From Magnetospirillum sp. WYHS-4 (GTDB lineage: Bacteria; Pseudomonadota; Alphaproteobacteria; Rhodospirillales; GLO-3), in NCBI GenBank assembly GCA_039908345.1, contig JAMOBD010000007.1, forward strand, positions 78,743 through 116,789: a stretch of 38,047 bases of DNA, in the 5' to 3' direction. Each line of letters opens with the position of its first letter. Within the stretch, counting starts at the first letter, position 1. The notes beneath the pieces are model-generated. The model did no database searches. It was not told the DNA's origin and saw only the letters and a list, made by a program, of their open reading frames with translations. The position numbers were made by a program, and so were the translations under genes. Of the stretch, positions 1-7,056 are shown piece by piece.

Positions 1-1
1 A

Positions 2-1018
2 CAGACCTTCCTCAAGTCGGTGATGAACAGCGAATACGCCGGCTTCTTCGACATCGGCATGGTCCAGCGCAACGAGGACGACGCCATCGTCGCTCACGGC
101 ACCATGCTGCTGATCCGTCGTTCCGCCTTCGACGAAGTGGGCGGTTGGGCCACCGACACCATCACCGAGGACACCGAACTGGGCCTGCGCCTGATCGAGG
201 CCGGCTACGAATCGCTCTATACCAGCCGCCGCTACGGCTGGGGCCTGCTGCCCGACACCTACAAGGCCTTCAAGACCCAGCGCCACCGGTGGGCCTATGG
301 CGCCATGCAGATCATGCGCAAGCACGCCAAGCACATGCGCCTGAGTTCCAAGACCCTGTCCAGCGCCCAGAAGTTCCAGTTCGTTACCGGCTGGTCCTAC
401 TGGCTATCGGACGCCTTCGGCGTCGGTGCCGCTGTGCTAAACCTGTTCTGGGTACCGATGATCGTGCTGGTCGGCGTGTTGATCCCGACCCTGCCCTTCA
501 CCCTGCCCATCCTGGCCGCGTTCGCGGTCAACCTGCTGCACTGTGCGGTACTTTATGCCGAACGCGTCAAACTGCCGATCCACCATATCGGCGGCGCGGC
601 CCTGGCATCCATGAGCCTGCAGTTCACCATCGCCAACGCGCTTTTCATGGGCATCCTCAAGGACAACCTGCCCTTCCTGCGTACCGACAAGGGCGGCAAT
701 GCCAAGGCCGGCGCCACCAAGGCCGGCGAGACTTCCGGCTTCCGCCCCCTGGCCGCCGTCAAGCGCTTCCTGTTCGGGCGCAAGGAAGACCCGGCCCGCT
801 GGGAAACCCGCCTGGGCTTGGCCCTGATGGCCGGCGCCACGGCGGTGATCGCCACCAACAAGCTGGATATCGTGGAGATCAACGTCTTCGCCGCCACCCT
901 GATCGTCCAGGCCACGCCCTTCCTCACCACCACCCTGATGGTGGCGGCGGAGCGGTGGGAGATCGCTTGGCGCCAGCGTCGGGTCGCGGCCGAACCGGCC
1001 ATCGTTCCCGCGGAATGA
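2..1018 (+). CDS. Family 2 glycosyltransferase, C-terminal part (5' truncated by window edge)
   Basis: This is the 3' portion of a membrane processive glycosyltransferase of the cellulose-synthase-like GT2 type; the frame is open to the first complete codon at base 2, so the start lies outside the window. The visible part carries the catalytic-base motif TITEDTELG and, about 45 residues later, QRHRWAYG, the Q-x-x-R-W signature that binds the acceptor sugar in processive GT2 enzymes. Both are followed by at least four hydrophobic segments (around TGWSYWLSDAFGVGAAVLNL, VLVGVLIPTLPFTLPILAAF, and two near the C terminus). It probably polymerises or transfers a sugar from a nucleotide donor at the inner membrane. 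The polymer cannot be told from the sequence. The stop overlaps the start of the next gene (ATGA), suggesting translational coupling. Confidence 0.85.
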   Translation, partial: QTFLKSVMNSEYAGFFDIGMVQRNEDDAIVAHGTMLLIRRSAFDEVGGWATDTITEDTELGLRLIEAGYESLYTSRRYGWGLLPDTYKAFKTQRHRWAYGAMQIMRKHAKHMRLSSKTLSSAQKFQFVTGWSYWLSDAFGVGAAVLNLFWVPMIVLVGVLIPTLPFTLPILAAFAVNLLHCAVLYAERVKLPIHHIGGAALASMSLQFTIANALFMGILKDNLPFLRTDKGGNAKAGATKAGETSGFRPLAAVKRFLFGRKEDPARWETRLGLALMAGATAVIATNKLDIVEINVFAATLIVQATPFLTTTLMVAAERWEIAWRQRRVAAEPAIVPAE

Positions 1019-1419
1019 AAAGCATGGCGGCACCCCTCGCCCGGCTGCGCGCCGAGGCCCCCATCCTGCTCGCCCTGCTGGTGGTGGCGGCGACGGCCGC
1101 CCTGGCCTGGGTGGTACGTTACCAGTTCGTCGAGCCCGAGACCCTGGGCAATGCCTGCGAGGCGGCCAACCAGGGACTCTGGTGGTGTTCCTGGCGCACC
1201 GGGTTCATCGTCTTCACGAAGTGGCGCGGCTTCGGTATCGGCGCCGGCATCCTGGCCGTCCTGGCCGTGATGGCACCGCCGCGGCTGGCTTTCCGCTTCG
1301 TCGTCGCCGCGATGGTGGCCGGAGGCATGGGCCTGTTGCTGTACGACACCGCCTACGCGGCGACCGCGGTACTGTTCGCCGGCCTCAGGGCCGTGCGGCT
1401 TCAGGACGCCCCCAACTGA
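1015..1419 (+). CDS. Small integral membrane protein, function unknown
   Basis: A 134-residue protein whose ATG overlaps the TGA of the glycosyltransferase in an ATGA arrangement, which fixes the start. It has about three to four hydrophobic segments: residues ~15-33 (APILLALLVVAATAALAWVV), ~62-88 around a GFGIGAGILAVLAVMA stretch, and the C-terminal third. A tryptophan- and cysteine-rich loop (CEAANQGLWWCSW) lies between the first two, probably periplasmic. I do not recognise the family. The overlap implies it is made with the glycosyltransferase and may assist polymer export or assembly, but that is inference from position only. It ends 3 bp before the convergent nnrS stop. Confidence 0.75.
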   Translation: MKSMAAPLARLRAEAPILLALLVVAATAALAWVVRYQFVEPETLGNACEAANQGLWWCSWRTGFIVFTKWRGFGIGAGILAVLAVMAPPRLAFRFVVAAMVAGGMGLLLYDTAYAATAVLFAGLRAVRLQDAPN

Positions 1420-1422
1420 TCC

Positions 1423-2616
1423 TCAGCCCGGCTTGCCGTCGATCCGGGGCCGGGTGAGGATCGGCCAGTAGATGACCCCGAACAGCCCGAAGCCGGCCGA
1501 CCAGACCACCGAAGCCGCCGCCATGACCCAAACGTAGGCCGATGGCAGCAGGATCGGGCCCAGAACCCGAATCAGGGCGCCCAGGGCGACCAGGACGTAG
1601 GCCGCGGGAACGAAGCGGGGCAGCACCAGCGGCCGTCCCGAATGGCCGAGAGCGGCGCGGGACGCGATGGCGATCAGCATGACGCCGACGGCCCCCGTGG
1701 TGAAGGCGTGCAGGGCCACGGTGGACGGGAACAGATGAGTCAGGTCGCCGATGCCCTTCAGCGCGAAGGCCGCCACCAGCCAACCGTGGCCCAAGTGCAG
1801 GACCCAGACGATGGGGCTGTGGATGGTCTGCCGGGTGCCCCAGTCCCCCATGCGCAGGGCGAGCATCCCGGCGGCGGTCAGGGCGAGCAGCCCGGTGACC
1901 GGCGACGCCCCAAGAGCCAGATCGGCGACGATGGTCGCCAGGACCGCGTTGACCGCCCCGGCTTCCACGTTGGGTGCCGTTTTGATGTCGAGCAGCCGGT
2001 TCTGCATGCGGAGCGCGTTGGCGGTGAAGCTGGGTACCACCCGGCCGGTCACCACGGTCAGCATGACCAGCACCGAATAGAGCCCCAGGTAGGTTCCCTT
2101 GGCGCCGGTACCGGACGCCAGCCCCAGCAACTCCAAATGGACCAACAGGTTCCCCACCGCGTAGGCGCCCAGCAGACCGATGAAGATGTAGTTGCGCTGG
2201 TTGCGCGCCAAGACGATCTGCCGGCCGATGAAATAGGCCAGCAGCAGCAATAGCGGCAGGTCGAGCAAGGTAACGGCCACCGTCGGCAGGCCGTCGATCA
2301 GCCAGAAACCGGCGCGGCCGGCCAGCCAGAAAGCGGCCATGACGCCCAGTGGCCAGCCGTGCAGGGTATCGCCGCCCGTCCAGTTGGGCACGGCGGTGAG
2401 CAGGAAGCCCGCCACCGCCGCGGCGGCGAAGCCGAACACCATTTCGTGTCCATGCCAGAGTGCGGGATTCATCGCCTGGGGAAACGCCATCCCGTGGGCG
2501 AAGATGCCGGCCCAGGCAATGGGCGCCACCACCGCGTAGAGCACGCAGAACAGGAAAAATGGGCGGAATCCCGAGGCCAGCAGGATGGCCGGCCCCCGGT
2601 AGAGCGGATGTTTCAT
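1423..2616 (-). CDS. nnrS: NnrS family membrane protein (haem/copper, nitric-oxide stress)
   Basis: A 397-residue polytopic membrane protein with the features of NnrS, a haem- and copper-containing inner membrane protein linked in other bacteria to denitrification and nitrosative-stress tolerance. It opens with MKHPLYRGPAILLASGFRPF, where the ASGFRPFF segment is typical. The family's histidine motif WHGHEMVFGF is at about residues 54-63, followed by GFLLTAVPNWTGG. About eleven to twelve hydrophobic segments follow, with further conserved histidines (HLGHGWLVAAF and similar). The frame is open upstream into the fumarase gene, but homology begins at this ATG. It lies 71 nt downstream of fumarase on the same strand and may be read through from it. 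No denitrification genes are visible nearby. Confidence 0.88.
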   Translation of the reverse strand: MKHPLYRGPAILLASGFRPFFLFCVLYAVVAPIAWAGIFAHGMAFPQAMNPALWHGHEMVFGFAAAAVAGFLLTAVPNWTGGDTLHGWPLGVMAAFWLAGRAGFWLIDGLPTVAVTLLDLPLLLLLAYFIGRQIVLARNQRNYIFIGLLGAYAVGNLLVHLELLGLASGTGAKGTYLGLYSVLVMLTVVTGRVVPSFTANALRMQNRLLDIKTAPNVEAGAVNAVLATIVADLALGASPVTGLLALTAAGMLALRMGDWGTRQTIHSPIVWVLHLGHGWLVAAFALKGIGDLTHLFPSTVALHAFTTGAVGVMLIAIASRAALGHSGRPLVLPRFVPAAYVLVALGALIRVLGPILLPSAYVWVMAAASVVWSAGFGLFGVIYWPILTRPRIDGKPG

Positions 2617-2669
2617 GGGTCCAAGAGCCTCTTTTCGTGGTTGCCGCCCTTGGTAGGGAATGGCCGCCT

Positions 2670-2687
2670 CCCCCGCATTGATGGGGG
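2670..2687 (-). other. Short inverted repeat directly after the fumarase stop codon
   Basis: CCCCC and GGGGG arms flank an 8-nt loop, immediately next to the fumarase stop and 53 bp before the nnrS start. It could form a small RNA hairpin acting as a 3' stabiliser or weak attenuator between the two genes. There is no T-run, so it is not a classical terminator. Confidence 0.3.
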
Positions 2688-4307
2688 TCAACCCCCCTTG
2701 AACTCGGCGAAGAAGTCGTTTCCTTTGTCGTCGACCACGATGAAAGCCGGGAAATCCGCCACATCGATGCGCCATATGGCCTCCATCCCCAGTTCGGGAT
2801 ATTCGATGCATTCCACCTTCTTGATGCAGTCCTGGGCGAGCCGGGCGCCGGGACCGCCGATGGAGCCCAGATAGAATCCGCCGTGCTTCCTGCAGGCTTC
2901 CGTCACGGCCGGCGAGCGGTTGCCCTTGGCGACCATGACGAAGCTGCCGCCGGCCGCCTGGAATTCGTCGACGTAGCTGTCCATGCGCCCGGCCGTGGTC
3001 GGCCCGAAGGAGCCGGAGACATAACCTTCCGGCGTCTTGGCCGGCCCCGCGTAGTAGACCGCCATGTCCTTGAAGTACTGGGGCAGCCCTTCGCCGCGGT
3101 CCAGGCGCTCCTTCAGTTTGGCGTGAGCGATGTCGCGGGCCACGATCATCGGTCCGGTCAGGGACAGGCGGGTCTTGATCGGGTATTGGGAGAGGGTCTT
3201 GCGGATTTCCGCCATGGGGCGGTTGAGGTCGAGGCGCACCACGCCATCGGACAGGTGCTGGTCCTCGACTTCCGGCAGGAAACGGGCCGGATTGGTCTCC
3301 AACTGCTCCAGGAACACACCGTCCGCCGTGATCTTGCCCAGCACCTGGCGATCCGCGGCGCAGGACACCCCGATCCCCACCGGGCAGGAAGCGCCGTGGC
3401 GCGCCAGGCGGATGACGCGGACGTCGTGGCAGAAATACTTGCCGCCGAACTGGGCGCCGATGCCCAGACGCCGGCTCATTTCCAGGATGCGTGCCTCCCA
3501 TTCCAGGTCGCGGAAGGCCTGGCCGTATTCGTTGCCGCGGGTGGGCAGGGGGTCGAGGAAGCGGGCGGAGGCCAGCTTGACCGTCTTCAGGTTGGCTTCC
3601 GCCGACGTGCCGCCAATGACAATCGCCAGATGGTAGGGCGGACAGGCCGCCGTGCCGATGCTGCGCAGATTGGCGTCCAGGAACTTGACCAACGAATCCG
3701 GGTTCAGCAAGGCCTTGGTCTGCTGGAACAGGAAGGTCTTGTTGGCCGAGCCGCCGCCCTTGGCCATGAACAGGAAATGATATTCGTCGCCGTCGGTGGC
3801 GTAGATGTCGACCTGGGCCGGCAGGTTGGTGCCGGTGTTGACTTCCTTGAACATGTCGAGGGGCGCCACCTGGGAATAGCGCAGATTACTTTCCGCATAG
3901 GTTTTCAGCACGCCTTCGGCCAAGGCCGCCTCGTCGTCGCCGCCGGTCCAGACCGCCTGGCCCTTCTTCGCCATCACGATGGCGGTGCCGGTGTCCTGGC
4001 ACATGGGCAGCACGCCGCCGGCCGAGATGCAGGCGTTCTTGAGCAGATCGAGGGCGACGAACCTGTCGTTGGGCGAGGCCTCGCCATCATCCAGGATGGC
4101 CCGCAACTGCGCCAGATGGCCGGGCCTGAGCAGATGGGCGGAATCGCGCATGGCCTCGGCCGCCAGCCGGGTGAGCGCCGCCGGATCGACCTTGAGGATG
4201 CGGCTGCCCTCGAAGTGGCCGGTGCCCACGAAATCGGAGGTGACCAGCCGGTAGGGAGTCGCGTCCTCCCCCAAGGGAAACGTCTCGTGATGCACGAAGC
4301 GGGTCAT
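2688..4307 (-). CDS. fumA: Fumarate hydratase, class I (iron-sulfur)
   Basis: A 539-residue class I fumarase, the oxygen-sensitive [4Fe-4S] enzyme that interconverts fumarate and malate in the TCA cycle. The three cluster cysteines are in their expected contexts: MCQDTGTA (Cys103), [11 protein letters not shown] (Cys222) and [10 protein letters not shown] (Cys308), matching the spacing of the E. coli FumA ligands. Length fits the single-chain FumA/FumB type rather than the two-subunit form. I place the start at the ATG giving MTRFVHH because AAGGA sits 7 nt before it; an in-frame ATG five codons upstream has no comparable ribosome site and would place that AAGGA inside the coding region. The gene is 57 nt downstream of sspB on the same strand. 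The symbol follows the E. coli class I enzyme; FumA and FumB cannot be separated here. Confidence 0.93.
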   Translation of the reverse strand: MTRFVHHETFPLGEDATPYRLVTSDFVGTGHFEGSRILKVDPAALTRLAAEAMRDSAHLLRPGHLAQLRAILDDGEASPNDRFVALDLLKNACISAGGVLPMCQDTGTAIVMAKKGQAVWTGGDDEAALAEGVLKTYAESNLRYSQVAPLDMFKEVNTGTNLPAQVDIYATDGDEYHFLFMAKGGGSANKTFLFQQTKALLNPDSLVKFLDANLRSIGTAACPPYHLAIVIGGTSAEANLKTVKLASARFLDPLPTRGNEYGQAFRDLEWEARILEMSRRLGIGAQFGGKYFCHDVRVIRLARHGASCPVGIGVSCAADRQVLGKITADGVFLEQLETNPARFLPEVEDQHLSDGVVRLDLNRPMAEIRKTLSQYPIKTRLSLTGPMIVARDIAHAKLKERLDRGEGLPQYFKDMAVYYAGPAKTPEGYVSGSFGPTTAGRMDSYVDEFQAAGGSFVMVAKGNRSPAVTEACRKHGGFYLGSIGGPGARLAQDCIKKVECIEYPELGMEAIWRIDVADFPAFIVVDDKGNDFFAEFKGG

Positions 4308-4364
4308 GGAAAGGTCCTTCATGCCGGATGTGATGTGCGAGTCGCGGGCGACTCCCGGAAGGCC

Positions 4365-4850
4365 CTACTTCTTCTTGCCGCCGCGAAAGGCGTCCAGGGT
4401 CACCACATTGTTGCCATCTTCCGCTTCCGCATCGACCGGCACGGGCCGGTCCTCGGAGGCGGGAGGTGTCTTGTCGTCCTTATCGTCGGCCGGAGCGCTC
4501 ATGCGCAGTTGCAGGCCGAAGTTGACCGAGGGGTCGGCAAAGCCGGTCATCGCCGCCAGCGGAATGTACAGCCGTTCCGCCTTGCCGCCGAAATAGAGGA
4601 CCACCGTCAGGGCTTCGTCGTCGACCTCGAGGTTTTCGAACTGGTGCTGGAGCACGATGGTCATTTCCTCGGGATAGCGGGCCTTGAGGTGGGGCGCGAT
4701 CGACACGCCGGGCGCCGTCGTATCGAAGGTGACATAGAAATGGTGCTTGCCCGGCAGCCCTTCGAGGACCGCCACGGACAAGGCCCGCCGCACGACGCCG
4801 CGCAACGCCTCTTCGATCCATTGATCGTAGTGTATTCCCGAATCCGTCAT
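4365..4850 (-). CDS. sspB: SspB-like ClpXP adaptor (alphaproteobacterial type)
   Basis: A 161-residue protein of the SspB family, which binds ssrA-tagged proteins released from stalled ribosomes and delivers them to ClpXP. The folded core covers about residues 5-115, with the family blocks GLPGKHHFYVTFDT, LKARYPEEMTIVLQHQFENL and a strand region ending near NFGLQLRM. A low-complexity acidic and proline linker then leads to a short C-terminal segment (NVVTLDAFRGGKKK), the expected place for the ClpX-binding tail. The C-terminal VVTLDAFR pattern is typical of alphaproteobacterial SspB. The gene lies about 50 bp downstream of the tmRNA gene on the same strand, placing the adaptor next to the RNA that encodes its ligand. 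Confidence 0.88.
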   Translation of the reverse strand: MTDSGIHYDQWIEEALRGVVRRALSVAVLEGLPGKHHFYVTFDTTAPGVSIAPHLKARYPEEMTIVLQHQFENLEVDDEALTVVLYFGGKAERLYIPLAAMTGFADPSVNFGLQLRMSAPADDKDDKTPPASEDRPVPVDAEAEDGNNVVTLDAFRGGKKK

Positions 4851-4899
4851 GCTTGCAGCCTAGCCGCGCGAAGCAGGCGGTTCAAGAGGCTAAGGAGGG

Positions 4900-5192
4900 A
4901 GGGAAGTGGGAGGCTTCTGTTGCCAGGTGCCTCCCGAACCCCGTGCTACCGATTACGCGGCAGCGGCATACGCAACGTTGTCGTTGGCATATGTAAAGTA
5001 GCCCGATAACGGCGGTACCATGCCGAGCGAAAACCATGTCTTTACCACGCGCGTCGATCCTGTTTCGCCCCCGCCGAAAACCCGGGTGGACAGACTGTCC
5101 AAGCCGGGCTTCTGGTGGAGGCGCCGGGTACCGCCCCCGGGTCCGCAACGCTTATTCCACAGAGCGTTTATCGCCATAGCCGGTTTCCCGGC
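4900..5192 (-). ncRNA. ssrA: Two-piece (circularly permuted) tmRNA
   Basis: Transfer-messenger RNA in the permuted alphaproteobacterial form. Reading the minus strand, the acceptor piece comes first: a GAAA-capped hairpin, a T-arm-like stem CCGGG/CCCGG (5124-5128 with 5136-5140), then CGCCTCC, discriminator A and encoded CCA ending at 5113. About 40 nt of intervening sequence follows (5073-5112), then the coding piece begins GGGGGCG at 5072. GGGGGCG pairs with CGCCTCC over 7 bp including a G3-U70 wobble, the alanine identity element. The tag frame is at 4953-4988: ANDNVAYAAAA then TAA. Downstream lies ACCTGGCAACAGAAGCC inside a GGGAGGC/GCCTCCC hairpin (about 4908-4935). Mature ends other than the CCA and the 5072 end are approximate. 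The T-loop reads GGCGGTA rather than the usual TTCRANN. Confidence 0.93.
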
Positions 5193-5198
5193 GCCCTC

Positions 5199-5204
5199 AT
5201 TATA
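5199..5204 (-). promoter_or_regulatory. -10 element of the tmRNA promoter
   Basis: A perfect TATAAT on the minus strand lies about 7 nt before the inferred tmRNA transcription start near 5192. The -35 position (about 5222-5227) reads TTCCCT, only a weak match, with a 17-bp spacer. A consensus -10 fits the high constitutive expression expected for tmRNA. Confidence 0.65.
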
Positions 5205-5275
5205 GGCGAACGAACGCCGAAAGGGAAGCGATCCGCAAGCACGCCGCAGGATATGTAATTCTTCTAACATACGTG

Positions 5276-5294
5276 CATGGGATGCCGTCCCATG
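5276..5294. promoter_or_regulatory. Perfect inverted repeat upstream of the zeta-subunit gene
   Basis: CATGGGA, a 5-bp spacer, then TCCCATG: a 7-bp perfect inverted repeat 40 bp before the ATG of the ATPase zeta gene, just upstream of TTATAG (5295-5300), which could be its -10. Its position suggests an operator or a 5' leader hairpin. A second, weaker repeat, TATGT-N10-ACATA, is at 5252-5271. The regulator is unknown. Confidence 0.35.
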
Positions 5295-5334
5295 TTATAG
5301 GACCGCCGCATTGATTCCCGCCAGGAGGCTACCG

Positions 5335-5703
5335 ATGACCGAGGACATGCTCCAGGAGAAGGAAAAGTCCGAGGAAGCCCACTTCAAGTTGGGCGAGGAA
5401 CTGCGTTTCAAGGCGACCGCCCGACGCAACCGGATGATCGGCCTGTGGGCCGCCCGGCTGATCGGCCTGGGTCCCTCGGAAAGCGAGGCCTACGCCAAGG
5501 AAGTGGTGATCGCCGACCTGGACGAACCGGGCGATGCCGACGTGGTCCGGCGACTGATGGCCGACCTGACGGCCAAGGGGATCGATGTCACGGAAGAGGC
5601 CGTCGCCGAAGAAATGAAGCGGCTTTTCGCGGCCGCCCTGGCCGAACTGGCCAAGGACTATCCCATGCCCCTGGCCCCCGACCACGAGCGGGTTGGCGAC
5701 TGA
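5335..5703 (+). CDS. F1FO-ATPase inhibitor zeta subunit (DUF1476)
   Basis: A 122-residue soluble, highly charged helical protein of the DUF1476 family, known in alphaproteobacteria as the zeta subunit, which inserts its N terminus into F1-ATPase and blocks ATP hydrolysis. The start is the ATG preceded by AGGAGG at 6 nt. The N-terminal stretch MTEDMLQEKEKSEEAHFK is the likely inhibitory region. The rest matches the family four-helix core (RNRMIGLWAARLIGL, then EAYAKEVVIADLDEPG). The family is usually a little shorter, about 105-110 residues. It sits between the tmRNA and a convergent nucleoside transporter, away from any ATP synthase operon in this window. Confidence 0.88.
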   Translation: MTEDMLQEKEKSEEAHFKLGEELRFKATARRNRMIGLWAARLIGLGPSESEAYAKEVVIADLDEPGDADVVRRLMADLTAKGIDVTEEAVAEEMKRLFAAALAELAKDYPMPLAPDHERVGD

Positions 5704-5704
5704 G

Positions 5705-6943
5705 TCACGAAAGCAGGCCGACCACGGTCCCCGACAGACAGGTGGCGAGAGTCCCCGAAACGATCGCCTTGAAACCCAGGGAGACGATCTCGGCGCGACG
5801 TTCCGGCACCATGGTACCCATGCCGCCGATCATGATGCCCAGGCTGCCGAAGTTGGCGAAACCGCAAAGGGCGTAGGCCAGGATCAGGCGGGATTTCTCC
5901 GACAGGGCGTCGGGGGGCAGCTTGGCGAAGTCCAGGTAGGCGATGAATTCGTTCAGCACCGTTTTGGTGCCCATCAGGGAGCCGGCGGCATGGGCTTCCG
6001 CCCAAGGCACGCCCATCAGCCAGACCACCGGCGCCATGATCCAGCCCAGCAGGCGCTGCAAGGTGAGCGGGGCGCCCAGGACGTCGGGCGCCAGGCCCAG
6101 GATCTGGTTGGCGAGATGGACCAGGGCCACCAGCACGATCAGCATGGCGGTGACGTTGATAAGCAGCGAGATGCCGTCCATGGTGCCCCGCGTCACGGCT
6201 TCCATGGCGCTGCCGGCCGGATCGGTCGGCGCCAAGTCGTCGGCCGCCGTGGCCGTCCCTTGGTCGGGCACCATCAGGCGCGACACCATGAGCGCCGCCG
6301 GCACGTTGATGATCGAGGCGATCAGCAGGTGCCCCAACGCGCCCGGCAGCACCGGGGCGATGAAACTGGCATAGAGCACCATCACCGTTCCGGCGATGGT
6401 CGCCATGCCGCAGGTCATGACCATGAACATCTCGCCGCGGCCCAGGCGGGCCAGGTAGGGGCGAACGAACAGCGGCGCTTCCACCATGCCGACGAAGACG
6501 TTGGCCGCCGCGCTCACCCCCACCGCGCCGCCGACCCCCATGGACCGGCGCAGCAGCCAGGCGAACGCCTTGACCACGGCGGGCAGAACCTTCCAGTGGA
6601 ACAGCAGGGCCGATAGGGCGCTCATCACCAGGATCAGCGGCAGGGCCTGAAAGGCCAGCACGAATCCGGCGCCGGGGACCTTCTCCTCGAAGGGCAACGG
6701 ACCGCCGCCCATGTAGCCGAAGGCGAACGAGGTGCCGGCCCTGGTGGCATCCTGCAGGGCGGTCACCGCCCCGCCCAGCCAGAGGAAGACCTCGCGAAAG
6801 AAGGAAAGCTTGAGCAACAGCAGCGCCAAACCGATTTGCAGGCCGAGCCCAACCGCCACGGTGCGCCAGGAATTGCTTCGGCGGTCCTCGCCCATCGCCC
6901 AAGCCACCGCCACCAGCGCCGCCAGCCCCAGAACGCCCTGCAT
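5705..6943 (-). CDS. nupC: Concentrative nucleoside transporter (CNT/NupC family)
   Basis: A 412-residue inner membrane protein of the CNT family, which imports nucleosides with protons or sodium. Hydrophobic segments run through the whole length. The N-terminal region (QGVLGLAALVAVAWAMGEDR) is followed by the family's core blocks: GAGFVLAFQALPLILVMSAL, the NVFVGMVEAPLFVRPYL block that contributes to nucleoside binding, MTCGMATIAGTVMVLYASF, and the C-terminal NEFIAYLDFAK and ALCGFANFGSLGIMIGG. Length fits the prokaryotic CNT of about 400 residues. GGGAGG stands 6 nt before the ATG. Its stop is 1 bp from the convergent zeta stop. The exact nucleoside range is not evident. Confidence 0.9.
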   Translation of the reverse strand: MQGVLGLAALVAVAWAMGEDRRSNSWRTVAVGLGLQIGLALLLLKLSFFREVFLWLGGAVTALQDATRAGTSFAFGYMGGGPLPFEEKVPGAGFVLAFQALPLILVMSALSALLFHWKVLPAVVKAFAWLLRRSMGVGGAVGVSAAANVFVGMVEAPLFVRPYLARLGRGEMFMVMTCGMATIAGTVMVLYASFIAPVLPGALGHLLIASIINVPAALMVSRLMVPDQGTATAADDLAPTDPAGSAMEAVTRGTMDGISLLINVTAMLIVLVALVHLANQILGLAPDVLGAPLTLQRLLGWIMAPVVWLMGVPWAEAHAAGSLMGTKTVLNEFIAYLDFAKLPPDALSEKSRLILAYALCGFANFGSLGIMIGGMGTMVPERRAEIVSLGFKAIVSGTLATCLSGTVVGLLS

Positions 6944-7044
6944 CGTTCCCTCCCTGATGAATCGCGCGGATTGTAGAGCGCGGGCGGGAGACCGTCGATG
7001 GCCCAGTCACCCGAATGTGTCGATGCATCGGCCGGGGACGCTGC

Positions 7045-7050
7045 TATATT
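7045..7050 (+). promoter_or_regulatory. Putative -10 element placing transcription start at the cyclase ATG
   Basis: TATATT ends 6 nt before the cyclase ATG at 7057, so transcription would begin at or next to the start codon, giving a leaderless mRNA. The 10-nt palindrome CGATGCATCG (7021-7030) covers the -35 zone, where no good -35 hexamer is seen. The only Shine-Dalgarno-like bases (GGGGAT) touch the ATG. Confidence 0.4.
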
Positions 7051-7056
7051 GGGGAT

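Noticed and set aside
2883..5009. Long plus-strand open frame opposite fumarase and sspB, running into the tmRNA
   Set aside because: Mirror frame of certain genes; composition is His/Gly/Val/Arg-rich and it would run into a structural RNA gene.
4953..5270. A 105-codon minus-strand frame ending in ANDNVAYAAAA
   Set aside because: It is the tmRNA tag frame read backwards through the acceptor and intervening pieces. Only the last 12 codons, including the stop, are translated, after ribosome transfer.
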